64,000 bases of DNA from Ustilaginoidea virens (GCF_000687475.1 NC_057317.1:6200501-6264500), one strand, 5' to 3'; positions 11,701 to 23,164 are shown, counted from the first letter of the stretch. A program made the numbers and translations. The notes: generated from the letters alone by a model not told the origin.

Positions 11701-13290
11701 ATTAGCACCTCTATAGCCGCACTAATAGCCCTAAAGCTAGTAAGGTCGGGTAGGTAATAGTACGTAATTTCTAGAAAGTCCTTCTTTAATTCTTCGAAAG
11801 GTGACAAGGAACGGTTTATAACTACTATTAGATTTACTAAGGTAGTAATACTAAGAATAACTATAGACTAAAGGTAAGAAGGTAACCGAGACTAAAGCAT
11901 AGTAGCTCTAAGTCGGTTAATAATAACCCGTATAGAGCATTCTGCTAACCCATTTTGCTTATAAATATAAGGGGAAGAGGTTAAGAAATCTATACCCTTA
12001 AGAGCTAGCCAGGCTATAATAACGTCGTTAATTTCCTTGCCACCATCATAGTGGAATTTAATAGCTGATTTGCCATAGCGATTCCTAAGACCTTGGAAGA
12101 ACCCCTGTAATACTAGGAATACCGTGGGTCCTTCCTTATTGGGTAGTAAGTGCACCCAACGGAAGCGTGATTTCCAGTCTACTAAGATAAGGCAAATGGG
12201 GCGTTTATTGTATAGAAGAGGATTAATTTAGAAAATATCACCCTCTATAATATCCAAACAATGCATAGGGTCTGGTATAGCCCCTGATGTAAAACGCCGA
12301 ACTGATTTTACTTTTTTATAGGCGATGCAGTTGAAATTAGAATCCTTTACCTTACTAAGATCAGGTAACCCTGTGGTTGATGTATAGGTTTTCTTTAAAA
12401 GTTGGATTCCGATATGCCCAAGCCGGATATGCTAAAGTCCGGCTAATAATAGTAGCTTTTGATATTTTATATCAGCAGCTGGTATTAGGGCAGGGTTGAG
12501 GGCGACCGGGGCCCTCTGTAGTGGTTAGGCTATATTGGGAATAGCAGCCTCTATTGGTACCACCGAAAAACCAGGACTAACTGGTGGGTTAGCTAGTAGG
12601 ATTTCTTGCGAATTAGCTAGTGGAAGTAGAAGGTCTGAATCAGCTAGTAGGGTAGGTAAATCCTCTGGCAGGGGATATTCCTCGTATTCTTCTAGGTTGG
12701 CTAGGGCAGGTATTTCGACCGAGATATTGTGTGTAGCCAGGTGATTTTGGCTAGTATAGTATAAAAACGGCGAATCTACTCCTTTTTGTTGTAAAAAGAA
12801 GCTATACTTCTTAAAATTAAGAAGCCCAATGCACTTATTGTTACTGTTAACTAGGCTTTGACCCTGAATACTGCTACGATTCAGATAGTATTTAACGCCG
12901 CTAAAGATATTAATATCAAAAGCTGGTATGAAGAGGGCGTTGGTCAGCTCTAAGGTGCCCCACTGAGGTGGGTTAGTGGCCTATAGCACGGTAAAACGCG
13001 CTGTGCCCTACCCACTGGGCTTGATTGGGCCACTATTTATGCTGATGACTGGTCTGTTTCCGGTATAGTATTGGAAGTAGGTGAAATGCTTCTTATCGTT
13101 AATGATATACACTATAGAACTAGTATCGTAAAGCAAAGAATCTGTTGGCGTTTTCCTACCGGATTGTGCACTATAGCTAGTAGCTAGAAATTGCATATAT
13201 TCGCGGTCCTAGAAGGAAGAATAGGCTGTCTTACTAGGTATAAGACTTAGAGTATTATAATTCCCTAGTATGAAGGAATTAATAGTCTTT
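8758..13290 (-). pseudogene. Copia1-B pol: protease, integrase, RT, RNase H
   Basis: Stop TAA at 8758-8760. RNase H is open at 8767-9105 and shows CDNQRSISNANNPNQHARTKH, typical of copia elements. RT keeps its catalytic YIDD (9712-9723) and the N-terminal RT block at 10171-10407 (RPIFRVKKD, KARLVIKGF). A proline/glutamine-rich linker with tandem repeats spans about 10450-11550. Integrase is at about 11550-12250 with FHYDGGKEIND and NGLAECS (the catalytic E is present). Protease is open at 13008-13196 with D-T-S-S. Interrupted by many TAG/TAA codons. It retains more intact motifs than copies A and C. Confidence 0.92.
10530..11420 (-). repeat. Copia1-B linker tandem repeats
   Basis: Two short-unit arrays lie between integrase and RT. 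About 10565-10650 holds a roughly 12-14 bp unit built on AGTCAGTCTGT. About 11235-11400 holds roughly eight degenerate 18-21 bp units built on GTAGGCC. They encode low-complexity Pro/Gln/Leu-rich linker and differ in unit and number from copies C and D. Confidence 0.75.
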
Positions 13291-14540
13291 TCCTTTTTAT
13301 TAGTCTTTTATAGGGTATCTGCTTTATTAGCTGAATCTTTCTTTTCTTTATTCTTCTTTTTATTTTCCGGCTTGCCTTATATAGCAGAAGAAGACCTTTG
13401 TTATTGGGTAGAAGAAGACCCCTATTTCTTTTTATTAGCGTTAGTAGTAGTATTTTTACCACCCTTGCTAGTGTTGTTACTAGCTGGCTTGCTACTATTA
13501 TTAGTAGCGGCACCCTTAACCTTTGCGAGGTGGGTAGTAGCCTTTGCTACTGATAACCCTTTAATGCATTATTCTTCTAGTAAATCAACTATATAAAATT
13601 GCAGGTTAATATTTGATGTATTTCCCTAAGTATAGGCGATTCTCATTATTGTGCGGTGCCATTCTGCCTACTGAAAAAAGACCCCTTCTATAGTATGTAA
13701 ATACTGGCTGATTTGGTCGAAAGGTTGTATGTAGGAGCCTAAAATTTGCAGCCTGGATAGGTAGCTATTAAAGGAGGCGTTAAAAGATTCTAAGGTACCC
13801 TTATAGCCTGTAAAATTTAGTTGATAGAAGGCAGGGTATAGGTAGGTCCGCTGTACGTCTAATGAGTGAGAATACTATTTAGTGAGTAATATAAAGGCTA
13901 ACTCTAGGTCAGTACACCAGTTAATAGCGGCAGCTGGTCCTTCTGTACAACTATTCTTAATAAGTAATAGTAAAAGTGCTTGCTCTGAGTCGTTAAATTT
14001 GCTAGTAATAGAAGGATCTTCAATAAATTTGGCGATATTAAGTGCCCTAAGTTGAATCATAAGGGCTTATTTCTATTAGTCGAAGTTAGATGTCCCCCTT
14101 AGCTTTTAGGATTCCTAGAATCTATTAGCTGTTTTAGCTAATTCCTTGATAGCTATAGCGCTGACTTGGCTGCTAATACTGGATAGAACCGGCAGGGGTT
14201 ACTGCTGGGCTTTGGGTAGTGATAGTAGATTATTTCCTTTACCTATAGGGGTTTAGAAGGTATCCATATCTATTATATCCTAGGATAGTAGGCTAGTAGC
14301 AGGCTTGATTAGTCTGTCTACTAAGGTGCCTACCTTATCAGCCAAAAAATCGATTTTAGAGTTTATTCGATTAAATTTATAACTAAATTCTTTTCTTATT
14401 TCCTATTGGTCTTCCCTAAGCTGGGCAATTTCCTAGTTATTATTAGATTCTTCTACCTTTGCTGTATTAGGGACTTGGTAGCCTGGGTTATTAGCAGGAA
14501 CGTTCTGACTGGCTATTATAGGAAGAGAAAAGGTGCCGGA
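13290..14540 (-). pseudogene. Copia1-B gag
   Basis: Decayed gag frame. The conserved central segment MIQLRALNIAKFIEDPSI is open at 13875-14060. The C-terminal Lys/Asn/Ser-rich tail is at 13300-13520. No zinc knuckle is seen. Upstream 14540-14786 is the untranslated leader. Confidence 0.85.
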
Positions 14541-14786
14541 ATGTCTTAAAAATGCGAAGAAAATCAAAACTGAAAATCTAGATAAAAAATCTAGAAGAAA
14601 GCTGCGTTAAGGAATAACCTTAGAAAATCCTATTGCAAGGATGTATTGCAGTTTGGTGTGGTAGCTGGGTTCCTAAATCTGGGATGATCAGTCCCTTATT
14701 AGTAGATTTCTGGAAGGTTAGCTGCCAAATGCATTAAAATCCTAAGTTAGCGTAAAAAAGTCTTAAGCTGGAAGCCTTGAGATACC

Positions 14787-14798
14787 GGGCTCATAACC
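14787..14798 (-). other. Copia1-B half-tRNA-iMet primer site
   Basis: Minus GGTTATGAGCCC, immediately next to the 5' LTR, complementary to the iMet anticodon arm. Unmutated in this copy. Confidence 0.82.
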
Positions 14799-15514
14799 TA
14801 TTGTAAAATGGTGATTCAGAACACTGTTGGAAATATACTGGATACCGACAGTGGCGTATAAGGCGTTGCAGAATAAAATAAAGAGCTGGTTAAAGATTTA
14901 AAGCGCACAAGAGGTTGACCAGAGCAAAGATGTTAGGGAAATCTGATTCTAATTATTGGTGACTATTCTAGCTAGAAAGAGGGAATTTTGGGCATATTTC
15001 TACCATCTTGAAAAAGTGGTTGAAAATAATGAAAAACCGCAAAAATAGCGAAAAAACCCGACGAAAAGTCGGTCTGCCTAACCGTGCCCAGTCTGTGCCC
15101 AATATCCTACCCAATGCCTACCCAACTAAGCCCAGTGGCTTATAGCGGTGTGCCGGATGCCTTATAACAGCCTGCCGTACGGGCCGGAAGCCCTATATCG
15201 GTGTGCCGTAAAGGCGCGGTGTAGCGGGTGACTGTATGTAGAAGGCCGAAAGTGCTGATTTGCCCATTTGGTAATCCCGTAGAAATGCGCCGCCTGTTGT
15301 GGGCCCTGTGGCCCACTGTGACCGGCCGCTGTGGCCGGATGTGGGTCGCTGTACCGGTGCCGTGACCGGCGCTGTGGCCCACTGTAATCGGCGTTGTGGG
15401 GCGCTGTGCCCCACTATAGCGCCTGGTATAGCCACCGCGATATCTCAACGCAGAAACGTCGTATGGTGGCGAGACCAGTACCAAAATACAGCTAAAAAGG
15501 CGCTGATTTCAATA
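14799..15514 (-). repeat. Copia1-B 5' LTR
   Basis: 716 bp, near-identical to 7961-8676. Both ends carry TG-to-TA or CA-to-TA changes. Followed by the second GCCTC target copy at 15515-15519. Confidence 0.95.
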
Positions 15515-15519
15515 GCCTC

Positions 15520-17850
15520 TATAGGGAATTATTATTCTCTATTCGCTACGGCCTTCTACTAGGCCCGATATGGTTCGTCTTCGGCTATAGCCTGGTCCTA
15601 AAGCGCCTATAGGTATATATCGGTAAAGACCCGAGAGTTATTAGGTAGGGAGATTCTAATCGATAAAGCTGCTATTAGCATATCTTTTATTATACCTAGG
15701 GCTATAGTCGGCCGATCTCCTATTAGGTCTAGCTAGACCTCTATTAGGTCTACTTTTATAGCGGAGATAGATAGTGGTTGAAGGACTTAGCTAAACCTTA
15801 GAGCCGTATTATCTACCTTTTGCTCCTATCGCGAGAGTATATTAGGGTATTAGGCCTATAAGCCGGGCCGGTATTAAAGGTGGAAGTTAAAGAGGGCTAA
15901 TATCTCGGCCTATTGCGCCTAGCATTCTGATATCTCCTTTGGTCGGGCGAAGTATTTAAGGTTCTTATAGTCTATAAGAATTGTAAATAGAGTAGTAATA
16001 GAATAGAGTTCAGCTGACTATACCTTAAGGCATAAGATAATAGTAAGCAGCTCTTTATTATAGATAGTATAGTTTCGTTTAGCTTTTATGAGCTATATTA
16101 AGTGGTATGCGATTAGGTAAAGTACCCTATCCTCCCCGATTTAGGAGAGGCAGCTATTAATAGCCGTACTAGAGCTATCTGCCTTAAGGATCGTTTCCTT
16201 CTTAGGGTCTTATTAGGCGAGGACTGGGTATAAGATAAAGTACTACTTAAGTAATTAGAAAGCCTTTTCTTCCTCTTTAAGCTATTAAAAGGGGATACCT
16301 TTTTACATTAATCGAACTAAAGGCTTAGCTAGGTAGGGGAAATTTAGGATAAAATCGTAGTAGAAGTTTGCGAACCTTAGAAAGCTTTAGATGCCCTATA
16401 ATTTTATAGGGGCTTTTTACTCCTAAATCGCCTTAATCTTTTTAGGGTCTAGGCGGATCTCCTTTCTTACCGTTACGATATAGCCGAGGTAGTAGACCTC
16501 CTTTACTGTGAAATTATATTTATCTAGGTCTAGATTTAGGCCGGTATTTTATAGGCGCCGAAGGATAACCCTAATGCGGTCTATATATTCTTTCTATGAG
16601 CCTTTAGTATAGACTAAAATATCGTCTAGATAAGCGGTAGTAAAATCCCCTAATGAGTCCCCTAAGGCCCTATTAATATAATATTGGAATATCGTAGGGG
16701 CCCCGGTTAGGCTAAAGGGGGTTACTAATTACTTAAAAAGATCGAAACAGGTCCGGAATACAGTTAGGTGTTTATTGCCTTTAGTAATACAGATCTTATG
16801 GAATACGGCGCGGATATCTACCTTTATAAACTACTTCGCCTAGGATAAAGAGTATAGTATCTTTTTAATTAAAGGAAGGGGGTACCAGTCTTATATTATA
16901 ACCTTATTTAAGGCCTAGTAGTCTACGCAAAAACGCTATCTGCCGCTCGCCTTTCTCGCGAGCAGAATTAGTGCCGCTGCTGATAAGGAGCTTATATAGA
17001 TCCACCCTTTATCTATAAGGTCTATTACCTATCTCTAAATCTTAAGTAGCTAATCCCGCGGTATATTATATAGCGGTCCCTATAGGAGGTCGGGTGGCCC
17101 CCTATTTAGGGTCGGTTTAAGCTTAATATGGTGATCTAGTGTACCCCGGTGCGGTAGGAGGCCGGAAGCTTTTGCCTTATTAAAGAGGTTGGTAAAGTCT
17201 TAGAGCTCTAGTAGTAGGGTCTGCGGCTAAGCCAGAGGTAAGGCTAAATCTTAATACGGCAGGAGTATAATATAGAGGATGCGTATAAGCTCCTATAGGC
17301 TTATAAGGAAGAAAGAGGTCGAGTTGTCTTAAGTGCATACTACGCATTATAATATACCGTGAAAGACCAATCTAAGAATATTAAATATAGTAGGCCTAGA
17401 GGATCGAGTAGTCGATTCTTTTATAAATAGGCTGCTAACGGCTCTAATTTTTAGTTAGTACTGCTTTACCTATAGTTTGATATCGCAGTGCTTTATCTAA
17501 GGCAACCCTAAGATAATATTATAGGTAAGGCCCGGGACGATATATAGTATTACGGCTGACGGCTATCTATCGATATCGATATCGATACAGATAGTATAAG
17601 TGATCGAGGGGGTAGTTTATTACTCCCCTAATCGATTCTTTATATCTACTACGGTCTTAAGTTTCCTATAAGACGGCAGGCGGATAGGCTAGAGTCTTAA
17701 TCTTTAGATAGTTCTTTCGCTTATTGCACTATAGTAGTTATAATTAGAATTAATTAGGGTATCAATAAAGGTAGAATTATTATATAATATTAGGACTAAA
17801 AAGGGGTATTTATCTATACGGTCTTTAATATTATTAATCTCCTTTATATA
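15520..17850 (-). pseudogene. Gypsy1-B pol: protease, RT, RNase H, N-terminal integrase
   Basis: Continuation of Gypsy1-B right of Copia1-B. RT catalytic YLDD is intact at 16621-16632, within a context reading [18 protein letters not shown]. Protease lies near 17400-17790, where the D-S-G active-site triplet reads N-S-N. RNase H and the zinc-binding integrase N-terminus lie between 15520 and about 16300. Stops are almost all TAG/TAA at former Gln/Trp codons. Confidence 0.87.
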
Positions 17851-19120
17851 GTATTCCTATTGTAATTTGGCTGGGGGCTAGGTATATTTTTTAAGCCCTC
17901 TCGCGAGACTCGGCTTAAGGGCTAATCTTTCCCCTAGGAATCGCTATTATTGCTATCTCTAAGCTCGGCGATTCGCGAGGCTTTTATAGCCTTTAGGTCT
18001 ATAGAAGCTATAGTTATCTCTAGTAGAGGCTAGGCCGGCCTTAGCTTATATTCCGGTATTTTATAGCCGGTATCCCTATATTGGGTATAAAGTGATTTTT
18101 AGTAGTACTCCTTAAGGACCTCTCTTGAAACCTATATTGCCCTTTTAGCGGATAACTTCCTTCTTACCCTTTAAACCTAGCTTATTAATGCCTATTATAG
18201 GCGTATTACTATCCTTATCCCGAGCGGTTGCCTATAGGTCTTAGGCGTTATTATTATGATTCCGGTAAGGATCTATATAGCGTTTCGCGGTAAGGCTTAT
18301 CTCTAGGTCGATAGCGATTTTATGGTACCGTATAATAGCTATATCGTAGTCCTTATAGGAGACCCTTAGGCTGATAATCTTTTCCGATATGCAAGGGTTA
18401 AAGGCGGATTAGAGTATTTCTAGCTTTACCGATTCGGGCTAACTAAGCCCCCCTATTAATACTAATTTTTCCTTAAAGCGTATAAAGAAGGCTAAGAAGG
18501 GTTCTTTTAGTATTTAACAAAGGGTATACTTAAGCTTAGTAATCGTACGTTCCTCCCAATACAGATCTTTAAAGAGTTACTATAGGTAATTAAAGAAGGC
18601 TGTAGGGCGGTAATAGGAGGCCGTACTATTCTCGAAGAATGCCACTATTTAAAATTAAACTATAGCTAAAAGGTTCTGGTAGATAAATATCTATTAGGTC
18701 TTATCGTTATTAATAAAGTCTCGATCGATCTCTAACTTATGCTCTATAAAGGTCTTCTATACGGTAAATATAGCCTTTTTGCTATTAAAGGGTTCCCCGA
18801 CTAGTATCGGCTTGCGTTTTTATTGGGTTTCCTTTAGGATTAAGATAGAGTCGGTCTAAGATTAGTCTAGGGTTAATATAGGTACTAACGATAGTTATTA
18901 CTATATTTAGTCGATAAGAGCCTGCATCCGACGCTTAGTCTGCTCGGCCTAGGTGCGTATTTGGCGCTTACTCTTTTGGCTTTAGGATAGCTATTTTTAG
19001 AACCTCGTATTAAGTACTTCTATTGCGTTTATAATTAACTTTAGTTATACGGCCTATTATCGAGCGGGGGCGCATTAGGTATCGTCTGAGCCTATAATAT
19101 TCTATAAGGGGTCTATATCT
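17850..19120 (-). pseudogene. Gypsy1-B gag with degraded zinc knuckle
   Basis: Gag frame collinear with Gypsy1-C gag. The nucleocapsid zinc knuckle lies near 18040-18130 on the minus strand; the expected Cys and His positions read Y, Y and Y (QYRDTGYKI where CGDTGHKI-like is expected), the signature of TGC/CAC to TAC/TAT transitions. Confidence 0.8.
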
Positions 19121-19162
19121 ATTATCGGCAGTTATATAAGATATAATAATAAGGGTTGAGAG

Positions 19163-19172
19163 AGTTTTATTA
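19163..19172 (-). other. Gypsy1-B self-priming primer site
   Basis: Minus TAATAAAACT, 2 nt from the LTR. It complements the LTR segment AGTTTTATCA (minus, 19226-19235) except for one TG-to-TA change, so the unmutated pair would be exact. Confidence 0.7.
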
Positions 19173-19174
19173 AT

Positions 19175-19428
19175 TGTAATAGACTGGCCCTAGGGCGACT
19201 GCGAATAGGCGTTAATCGGATGTATTGATAAAACTAAGGAGGAAGGGAGAAGAGCCCGAATCAGGTCCCTTCCGCAGTCTATATACATCCGTATATAGCG
19301 CGGGCTAGAGCCCTAATGTTGCCCTATGGGCCCGCGCGTCTACCTTATATCATCCGTTCCGGATTAGGCACGGGCACAGCCCGAGCCTCAGTCAATCCAT
19401 GACACGGGCATAGCCCGAGTCCGTGACA
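19175..19428 (-). repeat. Gypsy1-B 5' LTR
   Basis: 254 bp, TGTAATAG...CCGTGACA, followed by TAGCC. On the minus strand it contains a TATA-like GATATAAGG and two copies of the CGGGCTRYGCCCG-type hairpin near its 5' end. Confidence 0.94.
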
Positions 19429-19433
19429 TAGCC

Positions 19434-20890
19434 CTCTACTTACTTTATACTACCCCCTCTATTACTATAGCTATTATTAGGGGCCACCCTTACTTTCCCC
19501 TTTCTCTTCATTTTCCCCCCTAAGGAAGGGGATACTATAGATCTCGAATACGTTTTTCGTTTGATCCTAGTGGGTAGACCTAATATTCCCTTTATAGGCG
19601 ACTCTATTGTCTTTAACCCCTCCCTCTTCCTTTTAAAGGGGGAGGGGGTAGGGGTATTAGCATAAAGATAAGGAGAGGATAGCAATAGAACTACCAATTT
19701 AGCTTACTTAGGCTGCACTAATTAAGTAGTAGGTAGGAGAGACTTTAATAGTAGTATAGATAGCGCTCTAGAGGCAGATGCTACTAGCTGCGACTCCACT
19801 TAGGACTTTATAAACTTTAAAAATGCAACCGCTTACTGTAACTTACTGGAAGATAGTATTGTAGGAGTCTTAGACTATATTGGCGAGACCCCCTTGCTGC
19901 AAGGCGGTCCCCCTATAGTAGCTAGCCTAGGAGTAGGCTTATTATTGATATCTAATATAATAATAGAACTAGTAGGGCTTCTATCGCCGGCAGTAATAGT
20001 AGGAGGCTAAGGTTCCTCGACCGATGAGAGAGGCTAGGGCTTACCGCTATAGGCGCGCTCTAAAGCTAAAACCCCTCTTTTAATAAGCCTAAGGAAGTCG
20101 GCCGGCAGCAAGATTAGGACTATAGGCACTATCATTCGCATTATAACGGCAGAGTCATCTTAACCCTTTCAAGGAACCAAGGTAATTAGCGTAATAGACC
20201 GATATGCAGCCTACTAGGCCTTATAGTAATTATCTTCGTCTACCTACCAAGGTCAACTATAAAGTTAAGGGATACTAGCAAACTGATACACTTACTTCCT
20301 GCTTATAAGTGTAGGCCTTTTGTAATGCAAGTATACTCTCTACCGGTTCGCGGTTCGTAGTATTACGCATTAGGATATAATAGGGCTTCCGCTTCGAAGT
20401 ATAAGCCAAATAGGCACCCTTAAGTCCTACCTACTATTAGTAAAAAGGCAGATAACGATTAAAGAAAACCTCTCACCCTATTGGTTATAATAACGAGCGG
20501 CCACATTAGCACCGCAGCGCACGCAGGGATAATACAGCCATTTTCGAGCCAGGCCAGGACCTAACTCTAGAACGGTAGGCATCTCAAAGAATAAAGGGTG
20601 TATAAGAACTATAGTAGCGTAATAAAGGCGGAGCTATATAAAGAGGAATAAAGGAAAATTCTTAGTAATTTTCAATAAGGAACAAAAAGGGAAGAGGAGA
20701 GGAAACAAAAAGGTAGGGCAGGTAAGGGAGACTTTATACTGCTGCATGCCCGCACTAGATTACTCGACCGTCCGCTAGCTGCCCCAACCCACATCAGACG
20801 AAGTTAATAATAATAAAGCGCGCGACTCACCGCATTACCGCTGCCCACCCGATATTAACGTTACTATTACTACTCCTACTCAATAATGCT
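19434..20890 (+). pseudogene. Unrecognised decayed reading frame, about 485 codons
   Basis: I do not recognise this protein. One plus-strand frame stays comparatively open, with stops that are almost all TAG/TAA (one TGA). In 19700-19950 I counted two stops in this frame against eight or more in each other plus frame. Visible segments include DFINFKNATAYCNLLEDSIV, a hydrophobic run ASLGVGLLLISNIIIELVGL, and IDRYAAYQAL. The 3' third is Lys/Arg-rich (KEQKGKRRGNKK). It starts where Gypsy1-B ends, so it continues the sequence that Gypsy1-B entered, which on the left is the LINE; the phase does not match the LINE frame directly. It may be another part of that LINE, a different transposon gene or a dead host gene. 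Confidence 0.5.
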
Positions 20891-20928
20891 GCCTGCGCCG
20901 GATCCAATTCATACCTACCCTAGAGCCA

Positions 20929-20963
20929 GACCAAAGACCAAAGACCAATGACCAATGACCAAT
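20929..20963 (+). repeat. (GACCAAW)5 short tandem repeat
   Basis: Five perfect 7 bp units GACCAAA/GACCAAT. It follows the end of the decayed frame, a position where some LINEs carry a simple-repeat tail, but nothing else here proves a LINE 3' end. Confidence 0.85.
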
Positions 20964-21240
20964 AATTACTAATGCAAGCCACCGCGCCTATCGAGGCGCT
21001 TCCACTACCCACACTTTCCCAGCCCTGCCGCCAGACCCAGTCTTGCGCGACAGGATATCTTATTGCAATGTATAGTAAATCCCTTTTGAATTCGAAGGGA
21101 TACCACCGAGTAAGGACAGTATATAGGTTTTCCTCCTGGCACTCGGGTTTCCTATATAGATTAGGCATAGAGGTACTAGCACTAGGCTAGATGGGGACTC
21201 ATCCCCCCCTAGATAGCTTAGCTAGTGTAATACATATATA
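20964..21240. other. Unassigned stretch without repeat match in the window
   Basis: About 280 bp that matches no other part of the window and seems less TA-biased than its surroundings. Overlapping 72-82 codon frames on both strands show no recognisable motif. It ends in a short (TA)n run at the first LTR-R tandem unit. It may be the least repeat-like DNA here. Confidence 0.4.
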
Positions 21241-21733
21241 TATTACGTGGGCACACCGGGCCTTATTTAAAAATATTTAATACGGCTGGATATTACGTAG
21301 CACACCGGGCATTATTTTAAAATATTTAATACGGCTGGATATTACGTGGCACACCGGGCATTATTTTAAAATATTTAATACGGCTGGATATTACGTGGCA
21401 CACCGGGCATTATTTTAAAATATTTGGTAAGGCTTGATATGACGTATCAGGCCTTATTTTTAAATATATGGTAAGGCTGGATATAACGTGGTATAATGGG
21501 CTTTACGAGGAGCTCTCTTACTGGCTACCTTAGATGCTTGGGCCTACCCTCTCTTAGATATATTTAGGATAGCTTTTCCCCTTCTTTCTAGATACACGAA
21601 GGGCAGCACAATTGAGTCTGTTAATGCACTACATGCCTCTTAACTATTTTCACCTTTCCTGCGTTTCTGGTTATCTATATTTGTCTTGCCTTTATACCGG
21701 CTTCACTTTATATTTACCCTCAGAATTGTAACA
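21241..21733 (+). mobile_element. LTR-R, 3' portion with four tandem units
   Basis: Matches the 3' half of the solo LTR at 39931-40816, including the terminal AGAATTGTAACA. Four 49-50 bp units begin at 21241, 21291, 21340 and 21389, then diverged units to about 21490. The left part of the LTR is missing, so this copy was truncated or rearranged at about 21240. Confidence 0.85.
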
Positions 21734-21927
21734 GGTATCCCTTTTAATAGCATAAAGAGGAAAAAAAAGCCTTCTAAACGCTTAAGTAATACTTTATTTT
21801 ATAATTAATCCTCGCCTAATAGGACCCTAAGAAGATAATAATCCTTAAAGCTAATAGCTTTAGTATAGCTAGTAGCAATTGCCTCTCTTAGATCGCGGAG
21901 AATAATATATTCTACCCTATCGTATAC
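21734..21927 (+). pseudogene. Gypsy1 RNase H fragment
   Basis: Collinear with 41541-41740 of Gypsy1-C (RT/RNase H junction: GIPF, AFQTLKQYF, LAQQDP, then a KADSS-like stretch). Bounded on the left by LTR-R and on the right by Copia1-C, both of which apparently inserted into this gypsy copy (Gypsy1-D). Confidence 0.82.
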
Positions 21928-22654
21928 TATTGTAAAATGGTGATTCAGAACACTGTTGGAAATGTATTAGATACCGACAGTGGCGTACAAGGCGTTGCAG
22001 AATAAAACAAAGAGCTGGTTAAAGATTTAAAGATGCACAAGAGGTTGACCAGAGTAAAGATATCAGGGAAATCTGATTCTAATTATTGGTGACTATTCTA
22101 TCTAGAAAGAGGGAATTTTAGGCATATTTCTACCATTTTGAAAAAGCGGTTGAAAATAATGAAAAACCGTAAAAATAGCGAAAACCCCGACGAAAAATCG
22201 TCCTGCCCAACCGTGCCCAGTCCGTGCCCAATATCCTACCCAATGCCTACCCAACCAAGCCCAGTGGCTTGTAGCGGTGTGCCGGATGCCCTATAACATC
22301 CTGCTGTACGGGCCGGAAGCCCTATATTGGTGTGCCGTAAAGGCCCGGTATAGCAGGAGACTGTATGTAGAAGGCCGAAAGTGCGGTATTAGCTAGGTTT
22401 GCCCATTTGGTAATCCCGTGGAAATGCGCCGCCTATTGTAGAGCCCTGTGGCTTACTATAACCAGCCGCTGTGGCCGGATGTGGGTCACTGTACCGGTGC
22501 CGTGACCGGCGCTGTGGCCCACTGTAATCGGCGTTGTGGGGCGCTGTGCCCCACCATAGTGCCTGGTATAGCCACCGCGATATCTCAACGTAGAGACGTC
22601 GTACGGTGGCGAGACCAGTACCAAAATACAGCTAAAAAGGCGCTGATTTCAACA
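21928..22654 (-). repeat. Copia1-C 3' LTR
   Basis: 727 bp Copia1 LTR starting with RIPed TATTG and ending CAACA. It is about 11 bp longer than other copies because of a small insertion near 22383-22398. Presumed target sequence TATAC (21923-21927); the partner lies past the window end. Confidence 0.92.
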
Positions 22655-22900
22655 CCCTCTCTGATTAACAACATGGTTAATCCTAGCGTTAGAATAAAAG
22701 AAAGAAGTCCCGTAAAAAATAAGAAAAAACTATAGGAATTGCAGCCCTAATAATTGCCGAAATATGGGGAATTTCGGGCTTGGGAGTGGTTTAGTAAGTC
22801 TATCCGCAGGCATATCTATTGTAAGTAAATAAGATATTTTTACTAGGCCAGCTTAGGCCTTCTTACGTATATACCGGAATTTAAGTAAAGTATGCTTAGT
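22655..22900 (-). pseudogene. Copia1-C 3' end of pol (RNase H C-terminus)
   Basis: Collinear with 8677-8930 of Copia1-B: 3' untranslated part and the last codons of RNase H. Interrupted by Gypsy1-C; TTAGT at 22896-22900 is its target site. The frame resumes at 44083. Confidence 0.9.
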
Positions 22901-22976
22901 TATCACGGACTCGGGCTATGCCCGTGCCATGGATTGGCTGGGCTCGGGCTGCGCCCATGCCTAGCCCGGGACGGAT

Positions 22977-22983
22977 TATATAA
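22977..22983 (+). promoter_or_regulatory. Gypsy1-C LTR TATA box
   Basis: TATATAA followed by GGCAGACGCG. It is conserved at the same LTR position in the other Gypsy1 copies and lies about 115 bp upstream of the segment predicted to be the RNA 5' end from primer complementarity. Confidence 0.6.
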
Positions 22984-23091
22984 GGCAGACGCGCGGGCCG
23001 ATAGGGCAACGCCAGGGCTCCAGCCCGCGCCACACACGGATATAAGTAGGCCTCGGAGGGACTCCTACTCGGGCTCCTTCCTTTATTCTTT

Positions 23092-23101
23092 AGTTTATTT
23101 A
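23092..23101 (+). promoter_or_regulatory. Gypsy1-C predicted RNA 5' end / self-primer
   Basis: AGTTTATTTA is the exact complement of the primer site TAAATAAACT at 23155-23164. In Tf1/sushi-type elements the first bases of the RNA fold onto the primer site and prime reverse transcription, so this marks the likely R start. Confidence 0.65.
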
Positions 23102-23154
23102 ATATATACATTTAATGCCTACTCGCAGTCGCCCTAGGGCTAGTCCTTTATAAA

Positions 23155-23164
23155 TAAATAAACT
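23155..23164 (+). other. Gypsy1-C self-priming primer site
   Basis: TAAATAAACT, 2 nt after the LTR end, complementary to 23092-23101 over 10 of 10 bases. No match to a tRNA 3' end (no TGG start). Confidence 0.72.

Larger units (their letters stand above)
7961..15514 (-). mobile_element. Copia1-B, complete Ty1/copia element (7554 bp)
   Basis: Two 716 bp LTRs (7961-8676 and 14799-15514), half-tRNA primer site at 14787-14798, and a 5 bp target duplication GCCTC (7956-7960, 15515-15519). It interrupts Gypsy1-B pol. Order on the minus strand is gag, protease, integrase, repeat-rich linker, RT, RNase H. Decayed by RIP but structurally whole. Confidence 0.96.
6229..19428 (-). mobile_element. Gypsy1-B, complete chromovirus with Copia1-B nested inside
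   Basis: Two 254 bp LTRs (6229-6482 and 19175-19428), flanked by a 5 bp target duplication TAGCC (6224-6228, 19429-19433). Without Copia1-B and one target copy the element is 5641 bp, close to the 5657 bp of un-nested Gypsy1-C. Domain order on the minus strand is gag with zinc knuckle, protease, RT, RNase H, integrase, chromodomain. The copy is degraded by transitions at CpA/TpG. Confidence 0.95.
22901..23152 (+). repeat. Gypsy1-C 5' LTR
   Basis: 252 bp. Starts TATCACGGACTCGGGC (TG to TA), ends TTTATA (CA to TA). Contains two hairpin-forming CGGGCTRYGCCC motifs, the TATA box at 22977-22983 and the self-priming segment at 23092-23101. Confidence 0.95.

Noticed and set aside
22892..23137. 71 and 81 codon frames over a GC-rich stretch
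   Set aside because: They are the Gypsy1-C LTR itself; equivalent frames appear at 43728-44027 in the other LTR.
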